64,000 bases of DNA from Hyphomicrobium sp. (GCA_017512425.1 JAFWGI010000016.1:186001-250000), one strand, 5' to 3'; shown: positions 54,301 through 62,705, numbered from the stretch's first letter. The notes: generated from the letters alone by a model not told the origin. A program made the numbers and translations.

Positions 54301-54578
54301 CGTCGGAAAAATTGCCGGACGCGCCGGCGTCCGTCACGCGGCGCGAAGCCGATATGCCGCCGGCGGCAGTTGCCAAGCCCGAAGCGGCCTCAGTCGCCGC
54401 AGAAATACCGGTCGCTGTGGAAGCCGCACCGGTCCGCCGCCGCCACGAGCAGGATTCGAGCGAGGCGCGCATCGAGCGCGTCGTTGTGCGGCCGGATCAG
54501 GCCGCCACGCCGGAGGACGATGCGGTCGTCCAGCCCCAGCGCAAAGGCTGGTGGCAGCGCACTTTCAGTGGAGAATAG
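51360..54578 (+). CDS. rne: Ribonuclease E
   Basis: RNase E starts most mRNA decay and processes rRNA and tRNA precursors, and scaffolds the degradosome. The 1072-residue protein opens with an S1 domain (about 30-85 and 305-370) split by an acidic insertion of roughly 200 residues. The RNase H-like and 5' sensor regions follow, then the DNase I-like catalytic region with Asp523 and Asp566 (43 apart, as in Escherichia coli Asp303/Asp346). The Zn-link CPHCQGTG has Cys624 and Cys627. The C-terminal 400 residues are disordered with Arg-rich RNA-binding blocks (GRRRRRRGRG) and end in RKGWWQRTFSGE, a motif common in Hyphomicrobiales RNase E. GAGGA precedes ATG 51360, and a strong terminator follows. 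Confidence 0.97.
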   Translation: MSSNTKMLIDATHPEETRVVVQRNGRVEEFDFESAARKLLRGNIYLAKVTRVEPSLQAAFVDYGGNRHGFLAFNEIHPDYYQIPVADRQALIDEEAAAEAELEAAADRRAEALARRAEGRRQDQGQASDDVHDDSGDHDGISDAPHIIDVEEDEHIEEVGGDLDAAEAPQTFAAAVERNADVISEPMAPRDDEDAPAAVELAPSHHEAEDDDTEADDGDTEDADGDAGDEDADEPADHVDDAEGGEAVAHDSDEPNAEPNVSGERTARSSNRHRGGRSRSEGRSSGGGHGSEFQEDGQPRQRRRPRSYKIQEVIKRRQVILVQVVKEERGNKGAALTTYLSLAGRYTVLMPNTARGGGISRKITNPQDRKRLKAIANELEVPEGMGLIIRTAGAARTKQEIKRDFEYLLRLWESVRDLTLQSTAPSLVYEEGDLIKRSIRDLYNKDVEEVVVAGDAGYQEAAAFMHMLMPSHSKHVVPYNAPTPLFTSYGVERQLNAMFLPQVTLRSGGYIVINQTEALVAIDVNSGKSTREFSIEETALATNLEASDEIARQLKLRDLAGLIVIDFIDMEEKRNNRAVERRLKDALRFDRARIQLGRISHFGLMEMSRQRLRTGVLEGSTSQCPHCQGTGIIRSTESIALAVLRGLEDAITSGADTPLIATTTPAVALYILNSKRAYVSDMEARHGYPVTIIGSERIQGANFTVDRGAASAHPIRRPERAAVNMDWGFEGEGEEEAPSYQGAEIEMVGDDDDGAEGSDRQDRSERQSRGEGRGDGEDDGNRKGRRRRRRGRGRGQREDGDRNGNRPPRGPETAFAQGDNDAGDDTGNDDADGDTDEMFDSEGGEQNARANRPESGRDDEGRGDRPGRRRRRGRRGGRRGRDGNGQRDGNPAYAGSTDAENGERAYPVPGPSVPGDYALDSAIPGLGDQPDIAPAAQQPREREPRRTPNGNSSNGSERQRPERLWDVTLVNNDTASEKDRASEKLPDAPASVTRREADMPPAAVAKPEAASVAAEIPVAVEAAPVRRRHEQDSSEARIERVVVRPDQAATPEDDAVVQPQRKGWWQRTFSGE

Positions 54579-54609
54579 CCCGGACTGACGGCTAACGTAT
54601 TGAAGGACA

Positions 54610-54640
54610 GGGCGAACCATCATTGTGGTTCGCCCTTTTT
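54610..54640 (+). terminator. Rho-independent terminator of rne
   Basis: A 10-bp perfect stem (54610-54619 with 54626-54635, six-base loop) followed by TTTTT lies 31 bases past the rne stop. It is a textbook intrinsic terminator. Confidence 0.93.
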
Positions 54641-54800
54641 CGTTGCGGGAAGCGGCTGAGCGCACACCCACTGTGGGTTACCGCCTCATCAGCGCGCGTG
54701 CGTCTTCCCCTCGGCCGATCACGCGCTATAACCCGGCTGTCACAAAACTGTCATGCAGCGCCCGCGCACGTTCGCGCCGCCGCTGACCAGGGGGAAGCAC

Positions 54801-55454
54801 ATGGCCAATGCTCCGGGCGCACTCGCGCGGCTCTTCGGCGTCTCGCACAACGATCGATTTGCCGACCTGTTGAGCCAGCTTGCCGATATCGGCGTTACCT
54901 GCGCCGCACACTTCCGCGAAACCAACGGTCAGGACTTGCCGGGCATCGTGCAGTTCGAGCGCCGCGCCGACAAAATCGTCGACGAACTCCACGAGCTGCT
55001 CGACAACTCGTTCATCATGCGCTTCGACATTCCCGATGCCATGAAGCTGACCGACGAAGTCGACGATGTCATCGACGGCATGCGCCGCGCCGCAGCTCAC
55101 ATCGATATCTATAAGCCGTTCCTGAATACGCTGCGTCCCGAAGCCAAAGAGCTGATCGTCGCCGGCGAGAAAGCGATTACGGCGCTCAGCGCGCTGATCA
55201 AAATGCTCGGTGAGCCGCGACTCTCTCTGCAACGCGCCCGCGATCTCGCCCGCGCCATCAACGACGCCGAAAGCGAAGCCGACCAGGTGATCGCGCGGGC
55301 CGAGCGCGGATTGGTGCAGGAGTTCTCATCACCCAACACCAGCCACATCGAATTCATCGCGCTCGATAAATTGTATCAGCTGCTCGAAGAAATGACCGAC
55401 GACGCCAAGCGTTGCGGCAAGCTCGTCGTCTCGCTTGCGCGTAAGGAAGCCTGA
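54801..55454 (+). CDS. DUF47 family PhoU-like phosphate transport regulator
   Basis: The 217-residue helical protein belongs to DUF47/PhoU_div, with IVQFERRADKIVDELHELL and ADQVIARAERGLVQEF repeats of the PhoU type. These proteins sit beside PiT-type phosphate transporters and modulate them. ATG 54801 follows GGGGGA, so the longer frame from 54753 is rejected. The transporter gene begins three bases after the stop, so the pair is translationally coupled. Confidence 0.92.
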   Translation: MANAPGALARLFGVSHNDRFADLLSQLADIGVTCAAHFRETNGQDLPGIVQFERRADKIVDELHELLDNSFIMRFDIPDAMKLTDEVDDVIDGMRRAAAHIDIYKPFLNTLRPEAKELIVAGEKAITALSALIKMLGEPRLSLQRARDLARAINDAESEADQVIARAERGLVQEFSSPNTSHIEFIALDKLYQLLEEMTDDAKRCGKLVVSLARKEA

Positions 55455-55456
55455 CG

Positions 55457-56455
55457 ATGAGCGCCCTGACGTTTGCGCTCGTCTTCGCGCTCGCGACCGT
55501 GCTGATCGCGGAGTTCGTCAACGGCTGGACGGATGCGCCGAACGCCATCGCGACCGTTGTTGCAACCGGCGTCATGTCGCCAAAAAGCGCCATAGCAATG
55601 GCCGTTATCATGAACACGATCGGCGCGATGTCGGGCACCGCGGTCGCGAAGACCGTCGGCCAGGGCATCGTCGTCCCTGACGCATTGACCCTGCCAGCCA
55701 TCACCGCCGCGATGCTGAGCATCATCGCCTGGGGCACATTCGCTGCGCGTGTGGGCCTGCCCGTCAGCAAATCTCACGCGCTGCTTGCAGGCCTGGCAGG
55801 CGCCGGATTTGCCGGTGGCGGACTTGCGGCGCTGCAGTGGACCGGCTGGCAGAAAGTCCTCGTCGGCATGGCGCTGTCGATCGGGCTTGGTGCGATCGCA
55901 GCGCTGATCCTTGGCCTCATTATCATACGGATTGCTGGCGGCACGAAGCCCGGCCGCTCCAAGCCGGTGTTCGACCGGCTGTCGATCCTCGCCGCGTGCT
56001 TCATGGCGTTCAATCATGGCCTCAACGACGGCCAGAAATTCATGGGCGTATTCGCGATGACGCTCTTCGCGGGCGGCGCGATTGCGGAGTTTCACATTCC
56101 CTACTGGGTCATAATCATCTGCGCGTTGACGATGGGCATCGGCACGTCTGCCGGCGGATGGCGCATCATCAAAACCGTCGGATCGAAAATGACCAAGCTG
56201 CAATCGTGGCAGGGCTTCGCCGCACAGACCGCGGCCGGGTTCACGATCTTCGGCGCGTCCGCCTACGGCATTCCGCTATCGACCACCCACACGATCACCA
56301 GCGGCATCGTCGGCGCTGCGGCGAGCCGCCGGCTGTCGGACGTGCGGTGGGGCGTTTTGAGCCGCATCGTGCTTGCCTGGATTGTCACATTCCCCGTCTG
56401 CGCGTTCGTTGCCTACGCGGCAGCGACCGTCGCCAACGCGGTCTTTCAGCCGTAA
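55457..56455 (+). CDS. pitA: PiT family inorganic phosphate transporter
   Basis: PiT transporters import metal-phosphate by proton symport (low affinity). The 332-residue protein has about ten membrane segments and two copies of the PiT signature: EFVNGWTDAPNAIATVVATGV near the start and FNHGLNDGQKFMGVFAMTLF after residue 180. The duplicated halves and length agree with the Pit family. It is coupled to the DUF47 gene upstream; in several bacteria such pairs belong to the Pho regulon, but no Pho box is claimed here. Confidence 0.95.
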   Translation: MSALTFALVFALATVLIAEFVNGWTDAPNAIATVVATGVMSPKSAIAMAVIMNTIGAMSGTAVAKTVGQGIVVPDALTLPAITAAMLSIIAWGTFAARVGLPVSKSHALLAGLAGAGFAGGGLAALQWTGWQKVLVGMALSIGLGAIAALILGLIIIRIAGGTKPGRSKPVFDRLSILAACFMAFNHGLNDGQKFMGVFAMTLFAGGAIAEFHIPYWVIIICALTMGIGTSAGGWRIIKTVGSKMTKLQSWQGFAAQTAAGFTIFGASAYGIPLSTTHTITSGIVGAAASRRLSDVRWGVLSRIVLAWIVTFPVCAFVAYAAATVANAVFQP

Positions 56456-56632
56456 CGCCGACGACGTTGCATCATCCCGCCGCCGCAACGTGCGGGAATT
56501 TTTGACACGAGCGATACCGGCTATCGTCGCAAGCAAAGCGCTGCTATCGATCGCCCGCATGACGCCATATTAACTTGCGTCCATACGGCCACGCCCTAGA
56601 TTCCCGGCCACATCAGGCCGGAGCCGGGTTCC

Positions 56633-58060
56633 ATGCCCCAAAAGGAAAAGCGGATGCTTTGGAAAAGCAAAGGCTTGCTGACATCGAAACGTGCGATCGT
56701 CATGGCAATCGCTGCCCTAACGGCGAGCCAGCTCGCGCTGCCTGCCACAGCTCAGGCGCAAGGGTTGCCGCTGATCCGCGATACGGAAATCGAAGCTCTG
56801 CTCTCCGACTATGCGCGGCCAATTTTCCGAACGGCAGGGCTCGGCTCGGGCCGCGTCACGGTTCGCATCGTGCGCAATGATGCCTTCAACGCATTTGTTC
56901 TCGATGGCAGCAACGTCTTCATGCACACCGGCTCGCTGATGCAGGCCAAGACGCCGAATGAAGTCATCGGCGTCATCGCCCACGAAACCGGACACATCGC
57001 GGGCGGCCATATGGCGGCGCTGCGGACGCGCATCGCCAAGGACCAGACTCGTGCCCTGCTCACGCAGATCCTCGGCATTGGTGCAATGATTGCCGGCGGC
57101 GTCGCTGGCGGTGATAGCGGCCGGGAAGCTCTGCAAGGCGGACAGGCCGTCATGCAAGGCGGCCAAGACGTCATCATGCGCGGCCTGCTCTCTGAGCGGC
57201 GCTCGCAGGAATCCGCTGCCGACCAGGCCGGCTTGAAGTACCTCAACGCGACCAAGCAGTCCGGGCAGGGCATGCTGACGACGTTCGAACGCTTCCAGCA
57301 GCAGGAATACGTCTCCGACCAATACAAAGACCCGTTCGTGCGCAGCCATCCCGTCGCAACCGATCGACTTGCACGGCTACGCGACCTCGTCTCATCCAGC
57401 CCCTACGCCAATCAGCTCGACGATCCGGCGCTGCAGCTGCGCCACGACCTGATGCGCGCCAAGCTCGCCGGGTATCTCGAACGCCCGGGCACCGTATTCA
57501 ATCTCTACCCGCCGAGCGACACATCGCTGCCGGCGCGTTACGCACGCGCGATCGGCCGCTTTTTCCAAGGCGGCAGCGGCGCGCTCGAAGCGTCTCTCGT
57601 GCTGATCGACGATCTGATAAAGGACAACCCATCGAACCCGTACTTCTGGGAAGTCAAAGGCGATGTGCTGATGCGCTCGGGTAAAATGAAGGAAGCGATC
57701 CCGAACTTGCGCCAAGCCTTGAAACTCGCGCCCGAAAGCACGCTCATTCGCGTGCAGCTGGCGACCGCGCTTCAAAATACCGGCGATGCCGCGACCGTCA
57801 CGGAAGCCGTCGAGATGTTGAGAAAATCGCTCGTCACAGACCAAAATCCTCACGCCTTCCGGATGCTGGCAACGGCCTACTATAAGCAGGACAAGGGCCC
57901 TGAAGCCGACGCCATGATTGCGCAGGCTTACTTCCTGGAAGGCGACATCAAGCAATCACAGATCTTTGCTAAGCGCGCCCATCCGCGTCTGCGGCCAGGG
58001 TCGCCTGAGTGGATCAAGAACGACGACATCGTCAATTTCCGTCCGCAGACAGCGGGCTGA
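56633..58060 (+). CDS. BepA-like M48 metalloprotease with TPR repeats
   Basis: BepA (YfgC) proteases monitor outer-membrane protein assembly in the periplasm. The 475-residue protein has a signal segment (about 20-43). A peptidase M48 domain (about 70-240) has HETGH (His117, Glu118, His121), an ESAADQAG third-ligand motif and a Gly-rich loop. TPR repeats occupy about 330-450 (NPYFWEVKGDVLMRSGKMKEA). Two starts are possible: ATG 56633 and ATG 56654; the second has AGGA eight bases upstream and removes only seven residues. The dsbA-like gene follows 32 bases after the stop. The link to BamB (elsewhere in this window) is by family knowledge only. Confidence 0.93.
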   Translation: MPQKEKRMLWKSKGLLTSKRAIVMAIAALTASQLALPATAQAQGLPLIRDTEIEALLSDYARPIFRTAGLGSGRVTVRIVRNDAFNAFVLDGSNVFMHTGSLMQAKTPNEVIGVIAHETGHIAGGHMAALRTRIAKDQTRALLTQILGIGAMIAGGVAGGDSGREALQGGQAVMQGGQDVIMRGLLSERRSQESAADQAGLKYLNATKQSGQGMLTTFERFQQQEYVSDQYKDPFVRSHPVATDRLARLRDLVSSSPYANQLDDPALQLRHDLMRAKLAGYLERPGTVFNLYPPSDTSLPARYARAIGRFFQGGSGALEASLVLIDDLIKDNPSNPYFWEVKGDVLMRSGKMKEAIPNLRQALKLAPESTLIRVQLATALQNTGDAATVTEAVEMLRKSLVTDQNPHAFRMLATAYYKQDKGPEADAMIAQAYFLEGDIKQSQIFAKRAHPRLRPGSPEWIKNDDIVNFRPQTAG

Positions 58061-58092
58061 CATCACCCCGGCCCATAATAGAGAAAGCCAAA

Positions 58093-58911
58093 ATGCTAGG
58101 AACATTCACGCGCCTGACGTCAACGCTGACCGCGATCATCAAACGTCCAGCGCGCACGCTCTTTCTGACCGCAAGCGTACTTTGCGCCGCGGCCGCCATG
58201 CCCGCCGCACACGCGGACACATCGGCGTTCTCCGACGATCAGAAGAAAGCCCTCGGCGAGATCATCAAGGACTACCTAATCAAGAACCCCGAAGTTCTCA
58301 TCGATGCTCAAACCGCGCTTGAAGCCAAGCTCGAGAAGGAGCAGTCAGAGAAGCTCAAGACTTTCATGTCGCAGAATGCCAAGGATATCTACCGCAACCC
58401 GCAAAGCCCGGTTGCCGGTGATCCCAATGGCGATATCACCGTCGTCGAATTCTTCGATTACAACTGCGGCTATTGCAAACGCGGTCTGCCGGAAGTGCAA
58501 AAGCTGATCGAAATGGATAAAAAGGTCCGCTTCGTCTTCAAGGAACTGCCGATCCTGTCGAAGGGCTCTGAAGAGGCAGCCCGCGGCGCCCTCGCCGCCA
58601 AGGCCCAGGGCAAGTACTGGGAATTCCATCAGGCAATGCTGAGCGCCAAGGGGCAGGCCAACGAAGCGTCAGCGATCAAAACCGCCGAGGCACTTGGTCT
58701 CGACATGGCAAAATTCAAAGCCGACATGGCAGGTGATGCCGTTAAGACCGAACTTGAGCAGGACAAAGAACTCGCCAAGAAGATGGGGATCAACGGCACA
58801 CCGCACTTCCTCGTCGGCGACAAATCGATCCCCGGCGCGCCCGAGGATTTGCACAACCAGCTGGAAGCCTTGGTCACCGAATTCCGCAAGTCCGGCTGCG
58901 GTTTCTGTTAA
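58093..58911 (+). CDS. DsbA family thioredoxin-fold oxidoreductase
   Basis: The 272-residue exported protein (signal about 22-41) has an N-terminal helical extension (about 45-100) and a thioredoxin fold with inserted helical domain. The active site is CGYC at Cys125-Cys128 (FFDYNCGYC), with a cis-Pro in GTPHFL (Pro237). The extension is like that of ScsC/BcfH-type trimeric disulfide isomerases, so isomerase activity is as likely as oxidation. An unusual end, SGCGFC, puts Cys269 and Cys272 as a second CxxC with Cys272 the last residue. It lies behind the BepA-like gene and before the aroQ-accB-accC leader. Confidence 0.9.
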   Translation: MLGTFTRLTSTLTAIIKRPARTLFLTASVLCAAAAMPAAHADTSAFSDDQKKALGEIIKDYLIKNPEVLIDAQTALEAKLEKEQSEKLKTFMSQNAKDIYRNPQSPVAGDPNGDITVVEFFDYNCGYCKRGLPEVQKLIEMDKKVRFVFKELPILSKGSEEAARGALAAKAQGKYWEFHQAMLSAKGQANEASAIKTAEALGLDMAKFKADMAGDAVKTELEQDKELAKKMGINGTPHFLVGDKSIPGAPEDLHNQLEALVTEFRKSGCGFC

Positions 58912-58954
58912 GGGCTGCAGCGGCACCGCGAAGGCTTATATTTTATATATTAAT

Positions 58955-59073
58955 CATGGCGTTAGGCGTGATCCACATGCCTGACGCCATGCCGCTGTTG
59001 AAGCCTTTCCGCTCGCTGCGAAAGCTGGTAGACCCAGGGACCATTTTTCCTCCCTGGATGGCTCCATCCTGGG
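58955..59073 (+). promoter_or_regulatory. Structured leader upstream of aroQ-accB-accC
   Basis: After an AT-rich stretch (TATATTTTATATATTAAT-like, 58938-58952) that could be a promoter -10 region, a 13-pair inverted repeat (58955-58967 with 58979-58991, one G-T pair, 11-base loop) appears. Next, CCAGGGA (59034-59040) can pair with TCCCTGG (59051-59057), and CCCAGG (59033-59038) can pair instead with CCTGGG (59068-59073). The two pairings exclude each other. This suggests a regulated leader, but no known riboswitch is recognised. Confidence 0.45.
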
Positions 59074-59095
59074 CAACCGGACTTTGTCGGCTTCG

Positions 59096-59560
59096 ATGGC
59101 GCACCTGATCTACGTTCTCAACGGGCCCAACCTCAATATGCTCGGCCTGCGCGAACCGGCCATCTATGGCCTGGACACACTCGACGACATCAAGGATCGT
59201 TGCGCCGCCGCCGCCAAAACCCACGGTCTCCTAACCGATTTCCGTCAGTCGAATATCGAAGGCGAACTCGTCAGCTGGATTCAGGAAGCGCGCAGCAAGG
59301 CGCAGGGCATCATCCTGAACGCTGGCGGATACACGCACACCTCGGTTGCCATCCTCGACGCGCTGCAAGCGGCCGAGTTGCCGGTCATCGAAGTGCATCT
59401 GTCGAATATTTTCCGGCGCGACCAGTTCCGCCAGCATTCATATATTTCGCTCGCTGCGACCGGCGTGATCTGCGGGCTGGGAGCCAAGGGCTACGAATTG
59501 GCACTCGACGCCATGTCCAACATTCTGACATCCAAGGCCAAAACAAAGTCCGCCAGTTGA
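59096..59560 (+). CDS. aroQ: 3-dehydroquinate dehydratase, type II
   Basis: AroQ dehydrates 3-dehydroquinate to 3-dehydroshikimate in the shikimate pathway. The 154-residue protein has the type II signature [17 protein letters not shown] with catalytic Tyr24, the flexible lid Arg/Gln region, [12 protein letters not shown], and VHLSN with the acid His101. ATG 59096 is chosen over TTG 59084. Length matches the family (about 145-155). It starts the aroQ-accB-accC cluster, a common order in alphaproteobacteria; accB begins 62 bases later. Confidence 0.96.
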   Translation: MAHLIYVLNGPNLNMLGLREPAIYGLDTLDDIKDRCAAAAKTHGLLTDFRQSNIEGELVSWIQEARSKAQGIILNAGGYTHTSVAILDALQAAELPVIEVHLSNIFRRDQFRQHSYISLAATGVICGLGAKGYELALDAMSNILTSKAKTKSAS

Positions 59561-59622
59561 AGACATCAGCATCACATTCGGCGAAAGCCAAATCCGCTCA
59601 TACAAAAAGGGATAAACGCGAA

Positions 59623-60123
59623 ATGACGGCGAAAGATCAAGGGGCCAAACCAGCGAGTGCCGAAGGTCAATTGATCCGCGAGTTGGCGGAACTTTTGAAC
59701 GATACGGGCCTGACGGAAATCGAGCTCGAAAAGAGCGGCCTCAAAATCCGCGTTGCCAAAGAAGTGCATGTCTCGGCGGCGATGCCGATGGCGTATGCAC
59801 CAGCGCCAGCCGCAATCGCGGCCGCTGCTCCGGCTACTGATGTTAAGGCCGCGGCCGCGCCGTCATCTGCTTCCGACCCCGCCAAGCATCCTGGCGCCGT
59901 CAAATCGCCGATGGTCGGCACCGCCTACCGTTCGCCAGAGCCCGGCGCCGCGGTGTTCTGCGAAATCGGGTCCAAGGTGAACCAGGGCGACACGGTCCTC
60001 ATCATCGAAGCCATGAAGACGATGAATCAGATCCCGGCGCCGCGTTCCGGCACCGTCATTGCGATCCTGTTCGAAAACGCCCAGCCGGTCGAATACGGCG
60101 AACCGCTGATCGTGATCGAATAA
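59623..60123 (+). CDS. accB: Biotin carboxyl carrier protein of acetyl-CoA carboxylase
   Basis: AccB carries CO2 on biotin between biotin carboxylase and carboxyltransferase in fatty acid synthesis. The 166-residue protein has a helical N terminus ([20 protein letters not shown]), an Ala/Pro linker (about 52-88) and a biotinyl domain with EAMKTMN, Lys132 being the biotinylation site. accC starts 51 bases after the stop. ATG 59623 is set by homology to the conserved start; the longer in-frame extension to 59200 is out-of-frame aroQ sequence and not real. Confidence 0.96.
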   Translation: MTAKDQGAKPASAEGQLIRELAELLNDTGLTEIELEKSGLKIRVAKEVHVSAAMPMAYAPAPAAIAAAAPATDVKAAAAPSSASDPAKHPGAVKSPMVGTAYRSPEPGAAVFCEIGSKVNQGDTVLIIEAMKTMNQIPAPRSGTVIAILFENAQPVEYGEPLIVIE

Positions 60124-60174
60124 TCGGAGCGCCCGCGCACTGACGCCGACGGAATTGTCTGGAGAGTCTCTTTA

Positions 60175-61515
60175 ATGTTCGACAAAATTTTGATCGCAAA
60201 CCGGGGAGAGATCGCGCTGCGCATTCAACGCGCCTGCCGCGAACTGGGAATTGCGACGGTCGCCGTCCACTCAACCGCAGACGCCGACGCGATGCACGTC
60301 CGCCTGGCAGACGAAAGCGTCTGCATCGGACCGCCGCCAGCGCGCGATAGCTATCTCAACATCCCGGCGCTCGTAACCGCCTGCGAAATCACCGGCGCCG
60401 ACGCGGTCCATCCGGGCTACGGCTTCCTGTCGGAAAACGCCCGCTTCGCCGAAATTCTCGAAGAGCACAAGATCACGTTCATCGGCCCGACATCCGAGCA
60501 CATCCGGATCATGGGCGATAAGATCGAGGCCAAAGAAACCGCGAAGAAGCTCGGCATTCCGTGTGTTCCTGGTTCGGCAGGCGCTGTCACCAGCGAAACC
60601 GAAGCGATGAAAGTCGCCAAGGAGATGGGCTTCCCGGTCCTGATCAAAGCCGCCGCCGGCGGCGGTGGCCGCGGCATGAAGGTCGCGGCAACGGCAGCCG
60701 ACCTCGGCGTCGCGCTCGCGACCGCGCGTTCGGAAGCGAAAGCCGCTTTCAACGACGACGCGGTCTACATCGAGAAATATCTCCAGAAGCCGCGCCATAT
60801 CGAAATCCAGGTTTTCGGCGATGGCAAAGGCAATGCCGTGCATCTCGGCGAACGTGATTGTTCGCTGCAGCGCCGCCACCAGAAAGTGCTCGAAGAAAGC
60901 CCGTCGCCGGCGCTTAATGCCGCCCAGCGCGCCAAGATCGGCGAGACGGTCGCGGACGCGATGCGCAAGATCAAATATCGTGGCGCCGGCACCGTCGAGT
61001 TCTTGTACGAGGACGGGGAATTCTACTTCATCGAAATGAACACCCGCCTTCAGGTCGAGCATCCCGTGACCGAAATGGTGACCGGCGTCGATCTCGTGCT
61101 CGAACAAATCCGCGTGGCCTCAGGCGCGGGCTTGAGCTTCACGCAGGACGATATCGTTCTGCAGGGGCACGCCATCGAGTGCCGCATCAACGCGGAGAAC
61201 CCGAAGACATTCCGTCCGTCGCCGGGCCAGATCACCTACTGGCACCCGCCGGGCGGCCTTGGCGTGCGTGTCGACAGCGGTGTTTACCAGGGCTATCGCA
61301 TCCCGCCGTTCTACGACAGCCTCATCGGCAAGCTGATCGTCACTGGAAAAACCCGCAACGATTGCCTCATGCGATTGCGCCGGGCACTTTCGGAATTCGT
61401 CATCGATGGCATCGAGACGACCATTCCGTTGTTCCAGGAACTTGTTAAACAGAAAGACATCGTCGATGGTGCGTATGATATTCACTGGCTCGAGAAGCAC
61501 CTCGGCATGAAATAA
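60175..61515 (+). CDS. accC: Biotin carboxylase of acetyl-CoA carboxylase
   Basis: AccC carboxylates biotin on AccB using ATP and bicarbonate. The 446-residue protein has MFDKILIANRGEIALRI at the start, the Gly-rich ATP loop AAAGGGGRGMKV, HIEIQVFGDGKGN, FIEMNTRLQVEHPVTE for metal and catalysis, and the C-terminal GIETTIPLFQ. Length and all motifs are those of the family. GGAGAG lies eight bases before ATG 60175. It forms one operon with accB (and probably aroQ); aat follows after 59 bases. Confidence 0.98.
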   Translation: MFDKILIANRGEIALRIQRACRELGIATVAVHSTADADAMHVRLADESVCIGPPPARDSYLNIPALVTACEITGADAVHPGYGFLSENARFAEILEEHKITFIGPTSEHIRIMGDKIEAKETAKKLGIPCVPGSAGAVTSETEAMKVAKEMGFPVLIKAAAGGGGRGMKVAATAADLGVALATARSEAKAAFNDDAVYIEKYLQKPRHIEIQVFGDGKGNAVHLGERDCSLQRRHQKVLEESPSPALNAAQRAKIGETVADAMRKIKYRGAGTVEFLYEDGEFYFIEMNTRLQVEHPVTEMVTGVDLVLEQIRVASGAGLSFTQDDIVLQGHAIECRINAENPKTFRPSPGQITYWHPPGGLGVRVDSGVYQGYRIPPFYDSLIGKLIVTGKTRNDCLMRLRRALSEFVIDGIETTIPLFQELVKQKDIVDGAYDIHWLEKHLGMK

Positions 61516-61574
61516 GCCTCAGTGCCGCCGCATCATGCGCGGCGCGCGTAATGGACAGGCGGCGGTAAAAGGGT

Positions 61575-62267
61575 ATGGCCTCGCGCGACGATCCTATGAT
61601 CGAGATCACGCCGCAGGTTTTGCTGAAAGCCTACAGCTGCGGCATCTTCCCGATGGCCGAGAGCGCCGATGATCCGGCGCTGTATTGGATCGAGCCGCAA
61701 CATCGCGGGGTGCTGCCGCTCCAGGAGGTCCACTTTCCGAGACGCCTGCTGCGTACCGTACGGACCACGCCACTGGTTGTGAAAATCGATACCGCCTACG
61801 ACGACGTGATCGACGGCTGCTCGGCGCCGCGTCCGGGCCGCACGACGACGTGGATCAACGCCCGCATCCGCAATCTCTATCGGGAACTCTTCGAACGCGG
61901 CGCCTGCCATACCGTCGAGGTCTGGAATGGCGACGCGCTCGTCGGCGGCCTCTACGGCGTCGCATTGAAAGGCGCGTTCTTCGGCGAAAGCATGTTCTCG
62001 TTCGAACGCGATGCGTCCAAGATCGCGCTCGTGCATCTGGTTGCGCGACTGATTGCCGGAAAATTCCGTCTCCTAGATACACAATTCACGACAGATCATC
62101 TCAAGCAGTTCGGCACGATAGAATTGGAGCGTGACGCGTTCCAGGACGAGCTCGAACATGCGCTCTCAGGCACGGCCGACTTCCACACGTTGCAGCGAGA
62201 TGTCAGCGGTGCCGACGCCGTCGCAATCATCGCGGAGGCGATGCGCGCGAAAGGCCAAAACGCGTAA
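61575..62267 (+). CDS. aat: Leucyl/phenylalanyl-tRNA-protein transferase
   Basis: Aat adds Leu or Phe from tRNA to proteins with N-terminal Arg or Lys, marking them for ClpAP (N-degron pathway). The 230-residue protein has YSCGIFPMAES near the start, the LYWIEPQHRGVLPL region, TWINARIRNLYRELFERG and GESMFSFERDASKIALVHL, all family hallmarks. ATG 61575 and ATG 61596 are both possible; the latter begins directly at the conserved domain. The stop is followed by a small 6-bp hairpin (62269-62287) of uncertain role. Confidence 0.96.
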   Translation: MASRDDPMIEITPQVLLKAYSCGIFPMAESADDPALYWIEPQHRGVLPLQEVHFPRRLLRTVRTTPLVVKIDTAYDDVIDGCSAPRPGRTTTWINARIRNLYRELFERGACHTVEVWNGDALVGGLYGVALKGAFFGESMFSFERDASKIALVHLVARLIAGKFRLLDTQFTTDHLKQFGTIELERDAFQDELEHALSGTADFHTLQRDVSGADAVAIIAEAMRAKGQNA

Positions 62268-62444
62268 AGGCAAGCACGCGTCTTGCCGCCAATCGACAGC
62301 TTGAACCGCTGCACCGCGCCTGTTCCCGGCGGAACAGCGGGACGCATGATCTCCTGACACTGTTGGACGATCGGGCGGCTTTTGTGCCGCTGCGAAACGA
62401 GGGCCAAGCCCTCACTGTCCAACACCGATACGGAGACGCCATAT

Positions 62445-62705
62445 ATGCCGAAAATTTCCCACGCCCTCGCCGCGACTGCGGCGGTCGTCATGCTTGCGGC
62501 TGGAGCTTCCGGCGCAATGGCTGGCGGCAAGCATTCTAATCATCATGGAATGGGTCTGAAGTTCCATTCGTTTCATCATCATCACCGGCCGCTCATTCGC
62601 CTCTCAATTGGCGGCGGCGGTTGCGGCTATCTCTACGATCGCTGGATGTACACCGGCCGGTTCTATTGGAAGAGCCAGTATTATCAGTGCAAAGGCTGGT
62701 GGTGA
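62445..62705 (+). CDS. Small secreted His-rich protein
   Basis: ATG 62445 (GGAGA nine bases upstream) begins a signal peptide (MPKISHALAATAAVVMLAAG, cleavage near GAMAG). The mature part of about 60 residues has clusters of His (HSNHHGMG, FHSFHHHHRP), a GGGG turn, and a conserved-looking end CGYLYDRWMYTGRFYWKS with Cys, Tyr and Trp. Similar short proteins are found in Hyphomicrobiales as far as I recall, without function. His clusters suggest metal binding. A 13-bp terminator follows, so it is a single-gene unit. Confidence 0.7.
   Translation: MPKISHALAATAAVVMLAAGASGAMAGGKHSNHHGMGLKFHSFHHHHRPLIRLSIGGGGCGYLYDRWMYTGRFYWKSQYYQCKGWW

Noticed and set aside
58950..58966. TTAA followed by TTAG after eight bases in the aroQ leader
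   Set aside because: Wrong spacing (eight rather than seven) and wrong last base for a CtrA box; the bases are better explained by the inverted repeat.
59200..59622. Upstream extension of accB to 307 residues
   Set aside because: It would overlap aroQ in another frame; the added sequence is low complexity and accB normally begins at the helical segment found after 59623.
62096..62530. 144-codon minus-strand frame over the end of aat
   Set aside because: Half of it overlaps aat in antisense, the other half covers the leader of the His-rich gene, and no family pattern is visible.
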